NCBI RefSeq assembly: GCF_030052995.1
Contig: NZ_JASJPW010000003.1
Coordinates: 1 to 64,000, forward strand
Length of the DNA: 64,000 bases
Direction: 5' to 3'
DNA from: Gemmobacter sp. 24YEA27
GTDB lineage: Bacteria > Pseudomonadota > Alphaproteobacteria > Rhodobacterales > Rhodobacteraceae
The position numbers and the translations under genes were made by a program. This document shows, one piece after another, positions 47,897 to 57,995 of the stretch. The notes beneath the pieces are model-generated. The model had not been told where the DNA came from. It saw nothing but the letters and a program-made list of their open reading frames with translations, and did no database searches. Position 1 is the stretch's first letter. Every line of letters begins with the position of its first letter.

Positions 47897-49111
47897 TCAG
47901 GGCTGAACGGTCGGCTCGACCTTGGTCAGCTTGTAGAGATCAGCGGGCGGCTCGCAGTCCTGGCAGTTGATGCCCGGCTCGTTGGCGCCTGCCGGCACAT
48001 CTGCGGGCAGTGCCTGGATGGTTGCGCCCTCAACCGGGGTGCCGTTCAGCGCCGAGTCGATGGAAAGCTCGGGCAGCAGCACCGGGTCCAGCACCTGGGT
48101 GACGAAGGAAGACGGCACGCGGTCGGCCGGGAAGGCATTGCAGCCATTCTCGAATTTCTCGCCTTCACAGATCTTCACATCGGCAGCCGGCACCCAGGGC
48201 AGCGGGAATTCGATATTCATCGGCTCCAGCTCGCGCTTGCCTTCAAGGATCTCCATCATCAGTTTGAACGCATAGCCCGATTGCGCCGGTGGCGAGCCAG
48301 CCGAGACACCTTTGAGGCCCTTGGCCTGCATGTCGGGATCTGCCAGCGCGAGGCGGAAGCCATTCGAGTTTTCACCGGTCATCGCGACAAGACGGGCGCC
48401 TGCATCAAGCAGCGCCTGGATAGCACCGAATTCACCGGCCTGGGCCCAGATGCCGTCGACATCCGGATGCGCGGCCAGCGCTTTGGCCGTTTCCTGCTGC
48501 GTGGTGCGGTCGTCCCAGTAGGAATAGTATTCCGCCACAACTTCGATGCCGGGATACTGGTTGAAGACATGCATCGCGCCATCGGTATGGCGCTTGTCGA
48601 CCGAATTGCCAGGCACGCCGCGCGACAGGAAGATCTTGCCCTTGCCGCCCAGTTCGTTGACCAGCGCCTGAGCCGAATTCTCACCAAAGCCCGAGGTGAT
48701 ATAGCTGACATTGTAAGCGCAGGGCTCGGTGACGGTGGCGTCATAGGTGAAGAACAGGACCCCCTCATCGCAACCGCGTTTGATGGTGCGGTTCAGCGCG
48801 GTCGAGGAAATCGGGAACGTGATGATCCCATCGGCACCATCCTCGATCATGCTCTCATAGGCCGAGATCTGCGCCTGGGGGTCAGTGCCCGAGATCACCT
48901 CGATCAGCTCAACCGTCTCGTTATAGGGCGCTGTTGCCGCAAGGGCCTTAACGATATTCGCCGCCTCCGACTGCCAGGAGTTGCCGGAATAGGAGAGTGA
49001 GAGATAGATCTTGTATTTCTTGCCCTCTGCCGCAGCCGGGCCGGCGGCAAGCACACCTGCAGTGGCCAGAGCCAGCGCCGAAAGCGAGAGTTTCGCGAAT
49101 GTGGTGGTCAT
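47897..49111 (-). CDS. Periplasmic sugar-binding protein, ribose type
   Basis: Intact 404-residue type-I binding protein. The signal peptide runs from [20 protein letters not shown] to an AxA site at GPAAAEG; AGGAGG precedes the ATG. The mature part begins [19 protein letters not shown] and has the domain-crossing segments [16 protein letters not shown] and [20 protein letters not shown]. It is longer than RbsB (~300), with a C-terminal extension of ~80 residues that carries a CQDC pair. Its operon position makes it the binding protein for the ribose-type importer; the ligand is probably the polyol, sugar or sugar acid degraded by the operon. Confidence 0.88.
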   Translation of the reverse strand: MTTTFAKLSLSALALATAGVLAAGPAAAEGKKYKIYLSLSYSGNSWQSEAANIVKALAATAPYNETVELIEVISGTDPQAQISAYESMIEDGADGIITFPISSTALNRTIKRGCDEGVLFFTYDATVTEPCAYNVSYITSGFGENSAQALVNELGGKGKIFLSRGVPGNSVDKRHTDGAMHVFNQYPGIEVVAEYYSYWDDRTTQQETAKALAAHPDVDGIWAQAGEFGAIQALLDAGARLVAMTGENSNGFRLALADPDMQAKGLKGVSAGSPPAQSGYAFKLMMEILEGKRELEPMNIEFPLPWVPAADVKICEGEKFENGCNAFPADRVPSSFVTQVLDPVLLPELSIDSALNGTPVEGATIQALPADVPAGANEPGINCQDCEPPADLYKLTKVEPTVQP

Positions 49112-49189
49112 GGTTTCGTTTCTCCTCCTGAAAATCTGTTGGTCTCTGCATCCGGCGCCCGCTCAGGCAGGCGCCGCCCTCCCCTGACC

Positions 49190-50226
49190 TCAGCCCTTGC
49201 GGACCAGGGCACGGATCTTCTCGAACACCTCGTCGCGCAGCAGCAGCAATGCGACGAGGATGATGGTGCCTTCGATGATCGTGCGAAGGCCGAATTGCAG
49301 CCCGATCGCCGAGATGATGGTGCCGAGCGTCGTCAGCAGGATCGCGCCGCCGACGGTGCCGAGGAACGAGCCGGAGCCGCCAAGGATCGACGAACCGCCG
49401 ATCACCACCGCCGCAATCGAGGGCAGCATGTAATTGTCACCCATCCGCAGCGTGGCGCCGTTCGAATAGCCGGCCAGCATCATGCCGGTGAAACCGGCGC
49501 AGGCGGCGCTGATCACATAGGGCGCCACCTGTGCGGTCAGCATCGGGATGCCGGCGATGCGCGCGGCCTCGGGATTGGTGCCAAGCGCGTAGAGATAGCG
49601 GCCAAGCGTGGAACGCGACTGCACCAGCCAGCCGAACGCCACGAAGAGGATCACGAACACCACCGGCAGCGGCACGCCGGCAAGATGCGATTTCATCAGC
49701 CAGGTCAGCGCTTCGGGCGAGGCCCCGCGCGGCGTCCCCTTGGTCATGCCAAGCGCGACCGATGCCACGATAATCGAGGTCGCCATGGTCATGATGAAGG
49801 GCGGCACTTTCAGCCAGACGACGCCGATGGCGGTGGCAAGCCCCACCCCGGCGCAGATCACCACGACAAGCGGCAGGAGATACCATGCACCGGGATTACC
49901 CGCCCCCACGAGACTGGTCGCCAGCACCCCGCCAAGGGTGATCAGCGCCGGCAGTGACAGGTCAAGCCCGCCGGTCAGGATCACCAGCCCCTGGCCGAAC
50001 GAAAGGACCACGAGGAAGGAGGCCAGCACCATCACGGTCTGCACCTGCGCCCATGAGCCGAGATTGGGGCTGATGAAGCGCGAGCCAAGCAGCATGAGGA
50101 TGCAGATCGCAAAGACCGCGAGCGTCGAGATCGTCTCGCGTGAGATCCTGGCCGCGCCACGCCGGTCGGGGATGCTGCGTAACCTGAGGATTTTTCGGCT
50201 GAAGTGGAAGTAATCATCTGTTTCAT
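49190..50226 (-). CDS. ABC transporter permease, ribose (RbsC) type, copy 1, one frameshift
   Basis: A ~345-residue permease. The main frame carries LASFLVVLSFGQGLVILTGGLDLSLPALITLGGV, the RbsC signature seen here in parts, and YALGTNPEAARIAGIPM. The N-terminal ~45 residues are in the preceding frame: ATG at 50226, then one G is missing in the start region, after which DYFHFSRKILRLRSIPDRRGAA and ISTLAVFAICILMLLGSRF continue. The ATG follows the copy-2 stop by one base. Two different permeases in one operon imply a heterodimeric channel. Confidence 0.85.
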
Positions 50227-50227
50227 C

Positions 50228-51222
50228 TCAGCGCTTCCCAAGGCCTGCGCGCCCGATGCCCGCCAGCACACCGCTGAAGACCACGCGAGGATCAGCACCG
50301 CGCCCTGGAAAATCCCGGTATAGAAAGAGGCGACGCCGCTGGAGAACAGCACCTTTTGCAACAGCATCAGAGTGCCCGCCCCATGACCGAGGCGAAAAGC
50401 CCTCCCTTGCCGCCCGTGAAAGCGGTGCCGCCAAGCGCCACGGCGGCAAAGGCCAGCATCAGCAGTGGCGTCCCGGCATTGGGGTTGCCGGTCGCGGTCT
50501 GCGCCGAGAGCATATAACCGCCAGCCCGTAAAGCATTCCGGCGCCGACAAAGGTCAGGAAGCGCGCCCGCGCCACCGGCACGCCGGAAAGCCGCGCCGCC
50601 TGTTCATCCTCGCCAATGGCGTAAAGCGCGACACCCCAGTCGGTGCGGCGGGCGAGGCTCCAGATCACGATCACCGCCAGCACGACCAGCCCGGAAACCG
50701 GCACCACCCCCAGAGCCGGTCAGTCAGCTCATAGCTCACCCAGTTGGCCACCTGGCCGCCGGGCGCATCAAGGATCACCAGTGCGATGCCCTGGCAGATG
50801 ATCATCGTGGCCAAAGTCGCCGCGATAGCCTGGAGCCGCAGCCCCGCCACCAGCCAGCCATTGACCGCGCCGACCACCGCGCCGATGCCAAGACAGATCC
50901 CCAGCGAGGCCAGCGCCCCAGCTGGCCCCTGCAGGGGATAGACCGCCATCACCACATTGGTGAGCGAGACCACCCCGGCGAGCGAAAGGTCAAAGCCCCG
51001 CGACAATACCACCAGGGTCTGGCCTGCGGCGGCAAGCGCCAGCGGCACCGAATTGTTCACCAGATTGCCAAAGGCTCCCAGAGACCAGGCGCGCGGCTGC
51101 TGCCAGACATTGATCGCGTAAAGGATGACATAGATCAGCACGATGAGCACCGCGCCCTCGGTCAGAAGGCTTTTGAGCACCGGCTTTCGCTTCATTTGTC
51201 TCTGTTCAGTCGCGGAACTCAT
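50228..51222 (-). CDS. ABC transporter permease, ribose (RbsC) type, copy 2, about four frameshifts
   Basis: A ~333-residue permease split over several frames. The first part is intact (AVLIVLIYVILYAINVW, VLSRGFDLSLAGVVSLTNVVMAVY, LVAGLRLQAIAATLATMIICQG). Frames change near 50700, 50525, 50385 and 50280. The pieces SLARRTDWGVALYAIGEDEQAARLSG, AGYMLSAQTATGNPNAGTPL and GAGTLMLLQKVLFSSGVASF follow in family order. It ends with TGA at 50230-50228. The start overlaps the RbsA-type stop by ATGA. This is the most damaged gene of the window, probably by base-calling losses. Confidence 0.78.
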
Positions 51223-52790
51223 GCCGCCTCCCCTTTTGCGCGGGGAGCATGTTCCGCTCCCTGGCCCAACATGGACGCGACAAGGCGCTGTTCGGTGATC
51301 GCCTCGCCCTCGAAAACGCCATTCACGCGGCCGCCGTAAAACACCAGCGCGCGGTCGGCGAGCTGGACGATCTCGGGCAGTTCGGATGAGTAGAACAGCA
51401 CCGAGCCGCCCTCATCGGCAAAGGCCCGGATCGCGTCATAGATCGCCTGTTTGGTGCCGACATCGACGCCCCGCGTCGGGTCGTAAAGCACCAGCGTGCG
51501 GGCCCCCGTCGCCATGGTGCGCGCGATCAGCGCCTTCTGCTGATTGCCGCCCGAGAGGTCTCCGATGGCAAAACCCAGATAGCGCGGGCTCAGATCAACC
51601 TTCGCGGCCGTCTCAAGCGCATGTTTTGCCTCTGCTTTCGGCCCGACAATCAGCGCGCGCGAGATACGGCCCAATACAGGCAGCACCACATTCGAGGCGG
51701 TGGAGAGGCCGGCCAGGATACCCTCGGTCTTGCGCTCTTCGGGCAGGAAGGCGATGCCGCTGCCGGCGGCCAGCGCCTGGCGCGGGCTGCGCAGTGTGAC
51801 GGGCTTGCCATCGACACGGATCTCACCGCTGCTGACCGGCTCCAGCCCGGCAAGCATCCGGAAGAGCCCGCGCTGGCCCTGTCCCTCCAGCGCCGCGACG
51901 CCCAGAACCTCGCCCGTGCCGAGCGTGAAACCGGCGCCGTTCACGCCCCGGCCGGTTACGTCTTTCACCTCAATCCGGTGGGTGGCTGTCGCACGTGGCG
52001 CGCGGGCCGGGCGGGCGTGATCGACCTTGTGGCCGACCATCATCTCGAAAATATCGTCATCATCCGCCGCCGCCAAATCGACGCTCGCAATCGAACGCCC
52101 GTTCCGGAGAACGGTCGCCCGCGTCGCCAGTTCGCGCACCTCCGGCAGGCGGTGCGAGATATAGAGCACCGCAAGGCCGCGCGCGGTACTCTTGCGGATC
52201 AGATCGAACAGCCAGTCGGTCTCAGCCAGCGAAGCAGTCGGCTCGTCAAGAATAAGCAGTTTTGAGGCATGTTCCATCGCGCGCAGGATCTCGATGCGCT
52301 GGCGCTCGGCCAGCGGCAGATCGGCGATCAGACTGCGCGGGCTGATGCGGCCCATATCGTATTTAGCCAGGGTGGCCGCCGCCTTTTCCTCGCCAAGGCG
52401 GCGGGAATTGATGCCAAAGCCACCTTTTGGCTGCTGCGGCAAATGCAGGTTCTGCGCCACGGTCAGGTTGCGCACGAGGCTCAGCTCCTGAAACGCGGTC
52501 GCCACGCCCATGCTTTGGGCCGCAAGAATCGAGCCCGGCGCATAGGCCGCCGCGCCGATCTGCATCTCGCCCTGATCCGGGCGAACCGCGCCGGTCAGGA
52601 TCCGAACCAGCGTCGATTTACCAGCGCCATTCTCGCCCAGAAGCGCATGGACCTGGCCCGCCGCCAGCGAAATATCGGCATGTTCCAGCGCAACGGTCGC
52701 CCCGTAAGCCTTACGCAGGCTTTCGGCACATAGCGCCACCGCCCCCGCAAATGCAGGGCTGCCGCTTTCGCGGCCGGTCGCATCAGACAT
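51219..52790 (-). CDS. Sugar ABC transporter ATP-binding protein, RbsA/MglA type (two NBDs)
   Basis: Intact 523-residue double ATPase. The first domain has Walker A LLGENGAGKST, a divergent signature LPLAERQRIEI and Walker B LLILDEPTASL. The second has a degenerate Walker A (ALEGQGQRG), signature DLSGGNQQKALIA and LYDPTRGVDVGTKQAIY. This asymmetry is normal for the family. The start is the ATG at 52790 behind GAGGAG; a longer frame to 52859 would run through the operator. First gene of the 12-gene leftward operon. Confidence 0.92.
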   Translation of the reverse strand: MSDATGRESGSPAFAGAVALCAESLRKAYGATVALEHADISLAAGQVHALLGENGAGKSTLVRILTGAVRPDQGEMQIGAAAYAPGSILAAQSMGVATAFQELSLVRNLTVAQNLHLPQQPKGGFGINSRRLGEEKAAATLAKYDMGRISPRSLIADLPLAERQRIEILRAMEHASKLLILDEPTASLAETDWLFDLIRKSTARGLAVLYISHRLPEVRELATRATVLRNGRSIASVDLAAADDDDIFEMMVGHKVDHARPARAPRATATHRIEVKDVTGRGVNGAGFTLGTGEVLGVAALEGQGQRGLFRMLAGLEPVSSGEIRVDGKPVTLRSPRQALAAGSGIAFLPEERKTEGILAGLSTASNVVLPVLGRISRALIVGPKAEAKHALETAAKVDLSPRYLGFAIGDLSGGNQQKALIARTMATGARTLVLYDPTRGVDVGTKQAIYDAIRAFADEGGSVLFYSSELPEIVQLADRALVFYGGRVNGVFEGEAITEQRLVASMLGQGAEHAPRAKGEAA

Positions 52791-52830
52791 AGATCTCCTC
52801 CCTCGCCCCGGAGACGTTTGCGTCAGACTA

Positions 52831-52859
52831 ATGCAAACGTTCTCTGGGAACGTTTGCAT
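52831..52859. promoter_or_regulatory. LacI-type operator, perfect 11-bp inverted repeat
   Basis: ATGCAAACGTT (52831-52841) and AACGTTTGCAT (52849-52859) are exact reverse complements around CTCTGGG. Each arm contains the TGCAAACG/CGTTTGCA half typical of LacI-family sites. A third related half, GACGTTTGCGTC, lies at 52813-52824. The site is ~40-70 bases upstream of the RbsA-type start and also faces otnK. The 52860-53209 gap holds no gene. Confidence 0.75.
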
Positions 52860-53209
52860 ATAAGGATGATTCCATTCTTCGGGTCAAGCTGTTAAATTTG
52901 TGCCCGGATCAGACTACGGCACAGGGCCAGAACAGCGCGTAAGCCAAGATCCGGCACACCTGGGTGCTGAGGAATATTATTACATGTTTTCCATGTGTTA
53001 CAGAAGAACGGATCGCGGGCTTAACAAATCCGTACCGGGTGAGTCGCGGCCTGCCTTCCGCCTGCCCGGAGAAATGCCGGCTCCGCAGCTTGCTTCCGCG
53101 GCGCAACCCGCCCCGCCTGGGATCCGGCACTGACCAACGCCGCGCCTGTCCCCCCCGCAGGTGCCTGTCTCGCCCTCACTCTCAACCCCTCTTCCATCGG
53201 AAAGCCCAT

Positions 53210-54472
53210 ATGCTTCTTGGCTGTATTGGTGACGACTTCACCGGCTCAGGCGACCTCGCCAATACCCTCGCCCTTCAGGGCATGCGGGTGACGCAATTCT
53301 GCGGCGTGCCCGCAGGACCCGCAGATCCCGGTATCGAGGCCGGTGTGGTTGCGCTGAAATCCCGCACCATATCGGCTGATGCGGCGATTGCCCAAAGCCT
53401 CGCCGCACTGGACTGGCTGCGCGCGCAGGGCTGCCGGCAATTTCTGTTCAAGTATTGCTCAACCTTTGACTCTACACCCGAGGGCAATATCGGCCCCGTC
53501 ACCGCCGCGCTGGCCGAGGCACTGGCCGCCCGCAAGGTGGTGGTCTGCCCTGCCTTTCCCGGAGCGGGCCGCACGGTCTACCAGGGGCATCTCTTTGTGA
53601 ATGACCGGTTGCTGAGCGAAAGCGGGATGGAGAACCACCCCCTCACCCCAATGACTGACCCCGATATTCGCCGCTGGATGGCAGCCCAGACCGTTCTGAA
53701 AACCGGCCATATCGGCTTTGCCAGCGTGCGCCAGGGTGCGGCAGAGATCGCCGCTGCGCTGGCGCGCGCGGATGCGGCGGGTGCCAGGCTGATCGTCGTC
53801 GATGCGCTCTCGGATCAGGACCTGATCGAGATCGGTACCGCGCTGGACGGGGTTCCGCTGGTTACCGGCGGCTCGGGGGTCGCGATGGGGTTGCCGGGAA
53901 ATTTCCGCCGCCGGGGGCTGCTGGCAGGCGGGCAGAACGGCTGGCAGGGCGTTAGCGGCAAAAGCGCGGTACTGTCGGGATCATGCTCCAACGCGACGCG
54001 CGGCCAGGTGGCGCGACATCAGGCTCAGGGCCTTCCTGTGTTTGAGATCAGCGCCGACGCCGCCGTTGCCGGCGCACTGAATCCCGAAGAAATCGCCGCC
54101 TGGGCACTGGCGCAAGACAATCGCCCGCTGATTTACTCATCCGCCGATCCGGCAGTGGTGCGGGCGGCGCAGGAAAAACACAGTCGCGACCGCGCAGCCG
54201 GAGCGATCGAAGCGCTGTTTGCGGCCATCGCCCGGGCGTTGGTTGCGGGCGGGATTGGCCGGCTGATCGTCGCGGGCGGCGAGACGTCCGGAGCGGTAGT
54301 TGAGGGGCTGGGCCTGCATTCACTGGAAATAGGACCGGAAATCGCACCCGGGGCACCGGCTTTGCGCAGCGGCCTGCCAAATGGCAGCGCGCTTGCCCTC
54401 GCGCTCAAATCCGGGAATTTCGGGGGGCCCGATTTCTTTGCCGAAGCCGATACAATCCTGGGCGCGACATGA
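53210..54472 (+). CDS. otnK: 3-oxo-tetronate 4-kinase (DUF1537 family)
   Basis: Intact 420-residue DUF1537 kinase from the ATG at 53210. It has the N-terminal GCIGDDFTGSGDLANTLALQGM, FKYCSTFDSTPEGNIGPV, FPGAGRTVYQGHLFVN, GGSGVAMGLP and the C-terminal ATP-site VAGGETSGAVVEGLGL. In the known L-threonate/D-erythronate pathways OtnK phosphorylates 3-oxo-tetronate for decarboxylation by OtnC. The gene overlaps the aldolase-family gene by ATGA and is divergent from the operon carrying OtnI and LtnD. The open frame extends upstream to 52964, but that part is outside the family. Confidence 0.9.
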   Translation: MLLGCIGDDFTGSGDLANTLALQGMRVTQFCGVPAGPADPGIEAGVVALKSRTISADAAIAQSLAALDWLRAQGCRQFLFKYCSTFDSTPEGNIGPVTAALAEALAARKVVVCPAFPGAGRTVYQGHLFVNDRLLSESGMENHPLTPMTDPDIRRWMAAQTVLKTGHIGFASVRQGAAEIAAALARADAAGARLIVVDALSDQDLIEIGTALDGVPLVTGGSGVAMGLPGNFRRRGLLAGGQNGWQGVSGKSAVLSGSCSNATRGQVARHQAQGLPVFEISADAAVAGALNPEEIAAWALAQDNRPLIYSSADPAVVRAAQEKHSRDRAAGAIEALFAAIARALVAGGIGRLIVAGGETSGAVVEGLGLHSLEIGPEIAPGAPALRSGLPNGSALALALKSGNFGGPDFFAEADTILGAT

Positions 54473-55114
54473 GCGAGGAAACCCGCCTGCGCGACGACAT
54501 CTGCCGCTTTGCCCGCTCGATCTTTGAGCGCGGCCTGACCTGCGGCGCCTCGGGGAACATCTCGGCCCGGCTGTCGGATGGGAGATTGCTGGTAACGCCC
54601 ACCGGCTCCAGCATGGGATCGCTCGAGCCGGGCCGTCTCGCGCTTTTCGACGCCGATGGACGCCAGACAGCTGGCGATGCCCCGACCAAAGAAATGGCCC
54701 TGCACGAGGCGTTTTACGACACCAGAAAGGGCGCCGGCGCGGTGGTGCATCTGCATTCAACGCATTCTGTGGCGCTTTCCGTGCTGCCCGACACCGACCC
54801 GACAATGTGTTGCCGCCGATCACCGCCTATTCAGTGATGCGACTCGGCAAAGTGAAGCTGCTGCCTTATTTTGCGCCCGGCGATCCGCGATGGGCGATGC
54901 GGTGCGCAGCTTGGCCGGGCGTCGCTCGGCGGTGCTGCTTGCACATCATGGGCCGGTGGTGGCCGGGAAGGATCTCGACGCCGCCGTGAATGCGATTGAG
55001 GAACTGGAAGAGACCGCGAAGCTGGTCCTGCTGACCCATGGCCGCCAGCCGCGCCTGCTGACCGAGGCGCAGATCACTGATCTCGTGCGCCGTTTCGGGC
55101 TCGAACTCGACTGA
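54469..55114 (+). CDS. otnC: 3-oxo-tetronate 4-phosphate decarboxylase (class II aldolase family), two frameshifts
   Basis: A ~215-residue class II aldolase/adducin-fold enzyme. The first frame has FERGLTCGASGNISARLSDGRL, VTPTGSSMG, the acid-base region TKEMALHEAFY and the zinc histidines of VVHLHSTHSVALS. The next carries PPITAYSVMRLGKVKLLPYF, and the third RSAVLLAHHGPVVAGKDLDAAV with the third zinc histidine. Shifts near 54810 and 54890 are one-base losses. OtnC converts 3-oxo-tetronate 4-phosphate to dihydroxyacetone phosphate and CO2, the last step of the pathway encoded on both sides of the LacI operator. Confidence 0.83.
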
Positions 55115-55336
55115 GGACAACCTTCGGGAGTTTCCTGTTGGTCTGTGTTTCTGCGCCGGTCCATGCGCTTTCAGGCCGCTCGCCCCAGGCATTCTGTGGC
55201 TTTGAGGATCTCTTGTGGGCCTTGGCGGTGGGACAGTCCTCCCGCCCTCATTACCCGTTCTTGCGGATGGGTGTGTTTGCCGCCGCGCCGCACCTGAGGA
55301 TCGCAGTGCGTCAGCGAGGCGTGTCGCAAGCCCCTT

Positions 55337-55489
55337 TGGCGTAGTTACGACAGCGAGGTCCGGCCCCACAGCGCGATCGCTTACAACCCGCCGATCTACA
55401 TGCACATTCCCGGTGGCACAGCCAGCCCGCCCCCCGCGAGCAGAGCCGCGAAGCTCCAGGCGCAGCGGTCCAGACTCTCATCCGGATAA
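55337..55489 (+). pseudogene. C-terminal fragment of an IS3-family OrfB transposase
   Basis: The frame ending at TAA 55487-55489 reads WRSYDSEVRPHSAIAYNPP, then PGGTASPPPASRAAKLQAQ. The V-R-P-H-S-A-I motif and the following proline-rich tail are the end of IS3-family integrase domains. Nothing upstream (55115-55336) or downstream (55490-55659) can be assigned, so only a stump of the element remains at the border between the otnKC genes and the next operon. Confidence 0.75.
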
Positions 55490-55659
55490 AGCTGCTTGAG
55501 GACTTGGGCGTGTTGCCCTGCGTATTCTGGAAGCTCGAGTAACTGCCAGATAATCTGAAAAGTGGTGTTCCTCTGATACGCCCGGCTAAGCCGATGGCCC
55601 CCACCAGAACCACTTGGTCTCGTCGGTGACCCTGAAACCGCGCTTGTGCCGCAGAACCT

Positions 55660-56361
55660 CTAGTCCCGGTCATGCGCCGGGGTGTAATGCTCCCTCAGAA
55701 GGCCATCGATATCCTCTAGTTCGCCATTGGCGATGAAATCTGCAAAGTGACGGTGGAGCGCAACTTCGCTGGTACGATCTGCGACACGCGCCCAATCACG
55801 CAGAAAGACAATCAGGCAATGCTGGGCCAGGCCCTCCCAGATCTTTGCCGCCAGCTCGTTGCCTGAATGCCTAAGAATGGCACGGTGGAAAGCAAGGTCT
55901 GTCTTCCCAAGCAGCAAAGTATCGTCAGACCCCGCCAGGTCACGCATCATGGAAATATGCTCTTCCAGTTCCTCCAAAAGTTCAGAGCGGTCGAAATTCT
56001 CAGACATGACGCGCCGCAATACCACCCGTTCGATCGAATGGCGGACTTCATAAAGATCATCAATGAACGCTTCGGAGTAATCGGCAACCTTAAGGCCTCG
56101 CTGGTCGCTCTCGACCAATACGCCCCGCAGATGAAGCTTCTGCAACGCTTCACGCGCGGGCATCCGGCTGACATTCAGCGTGGCTGCCAGCTCCGCTTCG
56201 GTGATCCGGTCGCCTGGGCTTTTCTCTCCAAGCGCAATGGCCAGAACGATGCGTTCCTCGACCTCGTCTGCGGTGGTTCGGGGCCGGGGAATGGCCGAAA
56301 GCGCGCTTGGTCGCGCTGAGGCTGTCACCTGGGCATCTCGCGGTCGAATTCTGGTCTCCAA
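55660..56361 (-). CDS. GntR-family regulator, FadR (FCD) type
   Basis: Intact 233-residue regulator. The winged helix lies at ~30-100 (DEVEERIVLAIALGEKSPGDRITEAELAATLNVSRMPAREALQKL, in parts). The FCD domain has YEVRHSIERVVLRRVM, DLAFHRAIL with its metal-type Asp/His, and a C-terminal HRHFADFIANGELEDIDGLLREH. It follows the leftward transporter-enolase operon at a distance of 115 bases and has its own AT-rich upstream stretch (56370-56400), so it is probably transcribed separately. The palindrome at 63890-63901 resembles FadR-type operators and is a likely target. Confidence 0.87.
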   Translation of the reverse strand: METRIRPRDAQVTASARPSALSAIPRPRTTADEVEERIVLAIALGEKSPGDRITEAELAATLNVSRMPAREALQKLHLRGVLVESDQRGLKVADYSEAFIDDLYEVRHSIERVVLRRVMSENFDRSELLEELEEHISMMRDLAGSDDTLLLGKTDLAFHRAILRHSGNELAAKIWEGLAQHCLIVFLRDWARVADRTSEVALHRHFADFIANGELEDIDGLLREHYTPAHDRD

Positions 56362-56476
56362 ACCGGGAACCCCTCATTGAGTATATCTAGGTTACACGTA
56401 CTGAACTCTTGGGCCATTTATGCGGCGGCAGCACCAAAATGAAAAGCGCAGCCTGAAAAACCGCAAAACCCTGCTT

Positions 56477-57235
56477 CTATTCGCGTTGTGTCACACGCAG
56501 GAAAGCCTTCGTCCGCTCCATTTTTGGGGTGTCGAAAAACTCCTGCGGTGGGGATTCTTCCACGATTAGCCCCTGGTCCATGAAGATCACCCGATCGGCG
56601 ACCTGGCGGGCAAAACCCATTTCATGGGTGACCACCAGCATCGTCATGCCCTCGGCCGCAAGCGCCTTCATAACCTCCAGCACCTCGCCCACAAGTTCGG
56701 GATCAAGTGCGGAGGTCGGCTCATCAAAGAGCATCGCCTTGGGCTCCATCGCCAGGGCCCTCGCAATGGCAACCCTTTGTTTCTGGCCACCCGACAGTTC
56801 CTCGGGCCAGGCATCGATCTTGGCACCGAGGCCCACCCGCTCCAGCAGATCTCTCGCCTTCGCCTCCGCCAGCGCCCGCGGCAACTTGCGGACCCGCATG
56901 GGAGCTTCGGTGACATTCGCCAGCGCATCCATATGCGGGAACAGGTTGAAATCCTGGAACACCATACCGAATTCGCGCCGGGTTTCATCAATCTCGGCTC
57001 TTGAGCGCGAGATCATCCGTCCATTCCTGAAGTCACGGTAGGCCAGTTTTCCATCAAGGGTGATCTGGCCTGCCTCCGGCTGCTCCAGATAGTTCACGCA
57101 GCGCAGCAGCGTGGACTTGCCCGATCCTGACGGACCGATGATGCAAACCACATCCCCCTTCGCAACATTCAGAGAGACCCCGTTCAAAACCTTGAGCTGG
57201 CCGTAGGATTTCTCAATCCCTTCAAGCCTGATCAT
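56477..57235 (-). CDS. ABC transporter ATP-binding protein, polar-amino-acid (GlnQ/HisP) type
   Basis: Intact 252-residue ATPase. Walker [33 protein letters not shown], signature [20 protein letters not shown], Walker [21 protein letters not shown] and the H-loop [15 protein letters not shown] are complete; FQ-x-FNLFPH is typical of the amino-acid subfamily. It overlaps the permease gene by ATGA. It powers an importer whose other genes lie directly upstream and which belongs to the sugar-acid operon by position. Confidence 0.92.
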   Translation of the reverse strand: MIRLEGIEKSYGQLKVLNGVSLNVAKGDVVCIIGPSGSGKSTLLRCVNYLEQPEAGQITLDGKLAYRDFRNGRMISRSRAEIDETRREFGMVFQDFNLFPHMDALANVTEAPMRVRKLPRALAEAKARDLLERVGLGAKIDAWPEELSGGQKQRVAIARALAMEPKAMLFDEPTSALDPELVGEVLEVMKALAAEGMTMLVVTHEMGFARQVADRVIFMDQGLIVEESPPQEFFDTPKMERTKAFLRVTQRE

Positions 57236-57930
57236 ACCCGGCCTCCCTTTGCGCGGCGCTTTTTCTTGCCAGCATAACCCCTGGAAATGCGGGCTTCGAG
57301 TTTTCGAACAAAGATTGCAGCCGGATAGCCGACGCTGAAATACATAATCATGCAGACAGTATAGATGGTGAAATACTGGTAGGTACGCGCCGCGATGATC
57401 TGGCCCGAAAACAACAACTCCTGAACCGTCACCACCGAGGCCAGCGCGGTATCTTTAAATAGCGATATGAAATAGTTGCCCAAGGCCGGTGTTACGGTGC
57501 GGATGGCCTGCGGCAGAATGATCCGGACGAAACCCTGCTGCCGTGACATGCCAAGAGCGGCATAGGCCTGAAACTGGCCCTTTGGCACCGACAGGATGCC
57601 TGCGCGATAGACCTCGCTGAGATAGGCCGTGTAGTGCAGCGTCAGCGCAACCATGGCGGCCGTAAGCCCATTAAGCCGTATGCCCACACCGGGCAGCACA
57701 AAATAGAGATAGACCAGCTGCAGCACCAGCGGCGTGCCGCGCAGCACTTCGACATAGACCCCTGAAATGAAGCGGATCAGGAAGTTCTCGGACATCCGGC
57801 CGAGTGCGACAGGTATGGCAAGTGTCAGGCTCAGGGTAATCACAACCAGCGTCATGCCAATCGTGACGGCGAAGCCTTTCAGCAGGGTCGGATAATATTC
57901 CGCCACCACTGAAAAATTCAGAAGATCCAT
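57232..57930 (-). CDS. ABC transporter permease, polar-amino-acid (HisM/GlnP) type
   Basis: Intact 232-residue permease. Features are the N-terminal [20 protein letters not shown], the [21 protein letters not shown] motif, and the coupling helix [23 protein letters not shown]. Only one permease gene is present, so the channel is presumably a homodimer. The tail is strongly basic ([11 protein letters not shown]). It lies between the binding protein and the ATPase. Confidence 0.9.
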   Translation of the reverse strand: MDLLNFSVVAEYYPTLLKGFAVTIGMTLVVITLSLTLAIPVALGRMSENFLIRFISGVYVEVLRGTPLVLQLVYLYFVLPGVGIRLNGLTAAMVALTLHYTAYLSEVYRAGILSVPKGQFQAYAALGMSRQQGFVRIILPQAIRTVTPALGNYFISLFKDTALASVVTVQELLFSGQIIAARTYQYFTIYTVCMIMYFSVGYPAAIFVRKLEARISRGYAGKKKRRAKGGRV

Positions 57931-57995
57931 CGGGCCACCTCAGTGAACCGGGGCGCGACACACGCAAACGCCTGTGCGCGCCCCGTAATTTAGGG

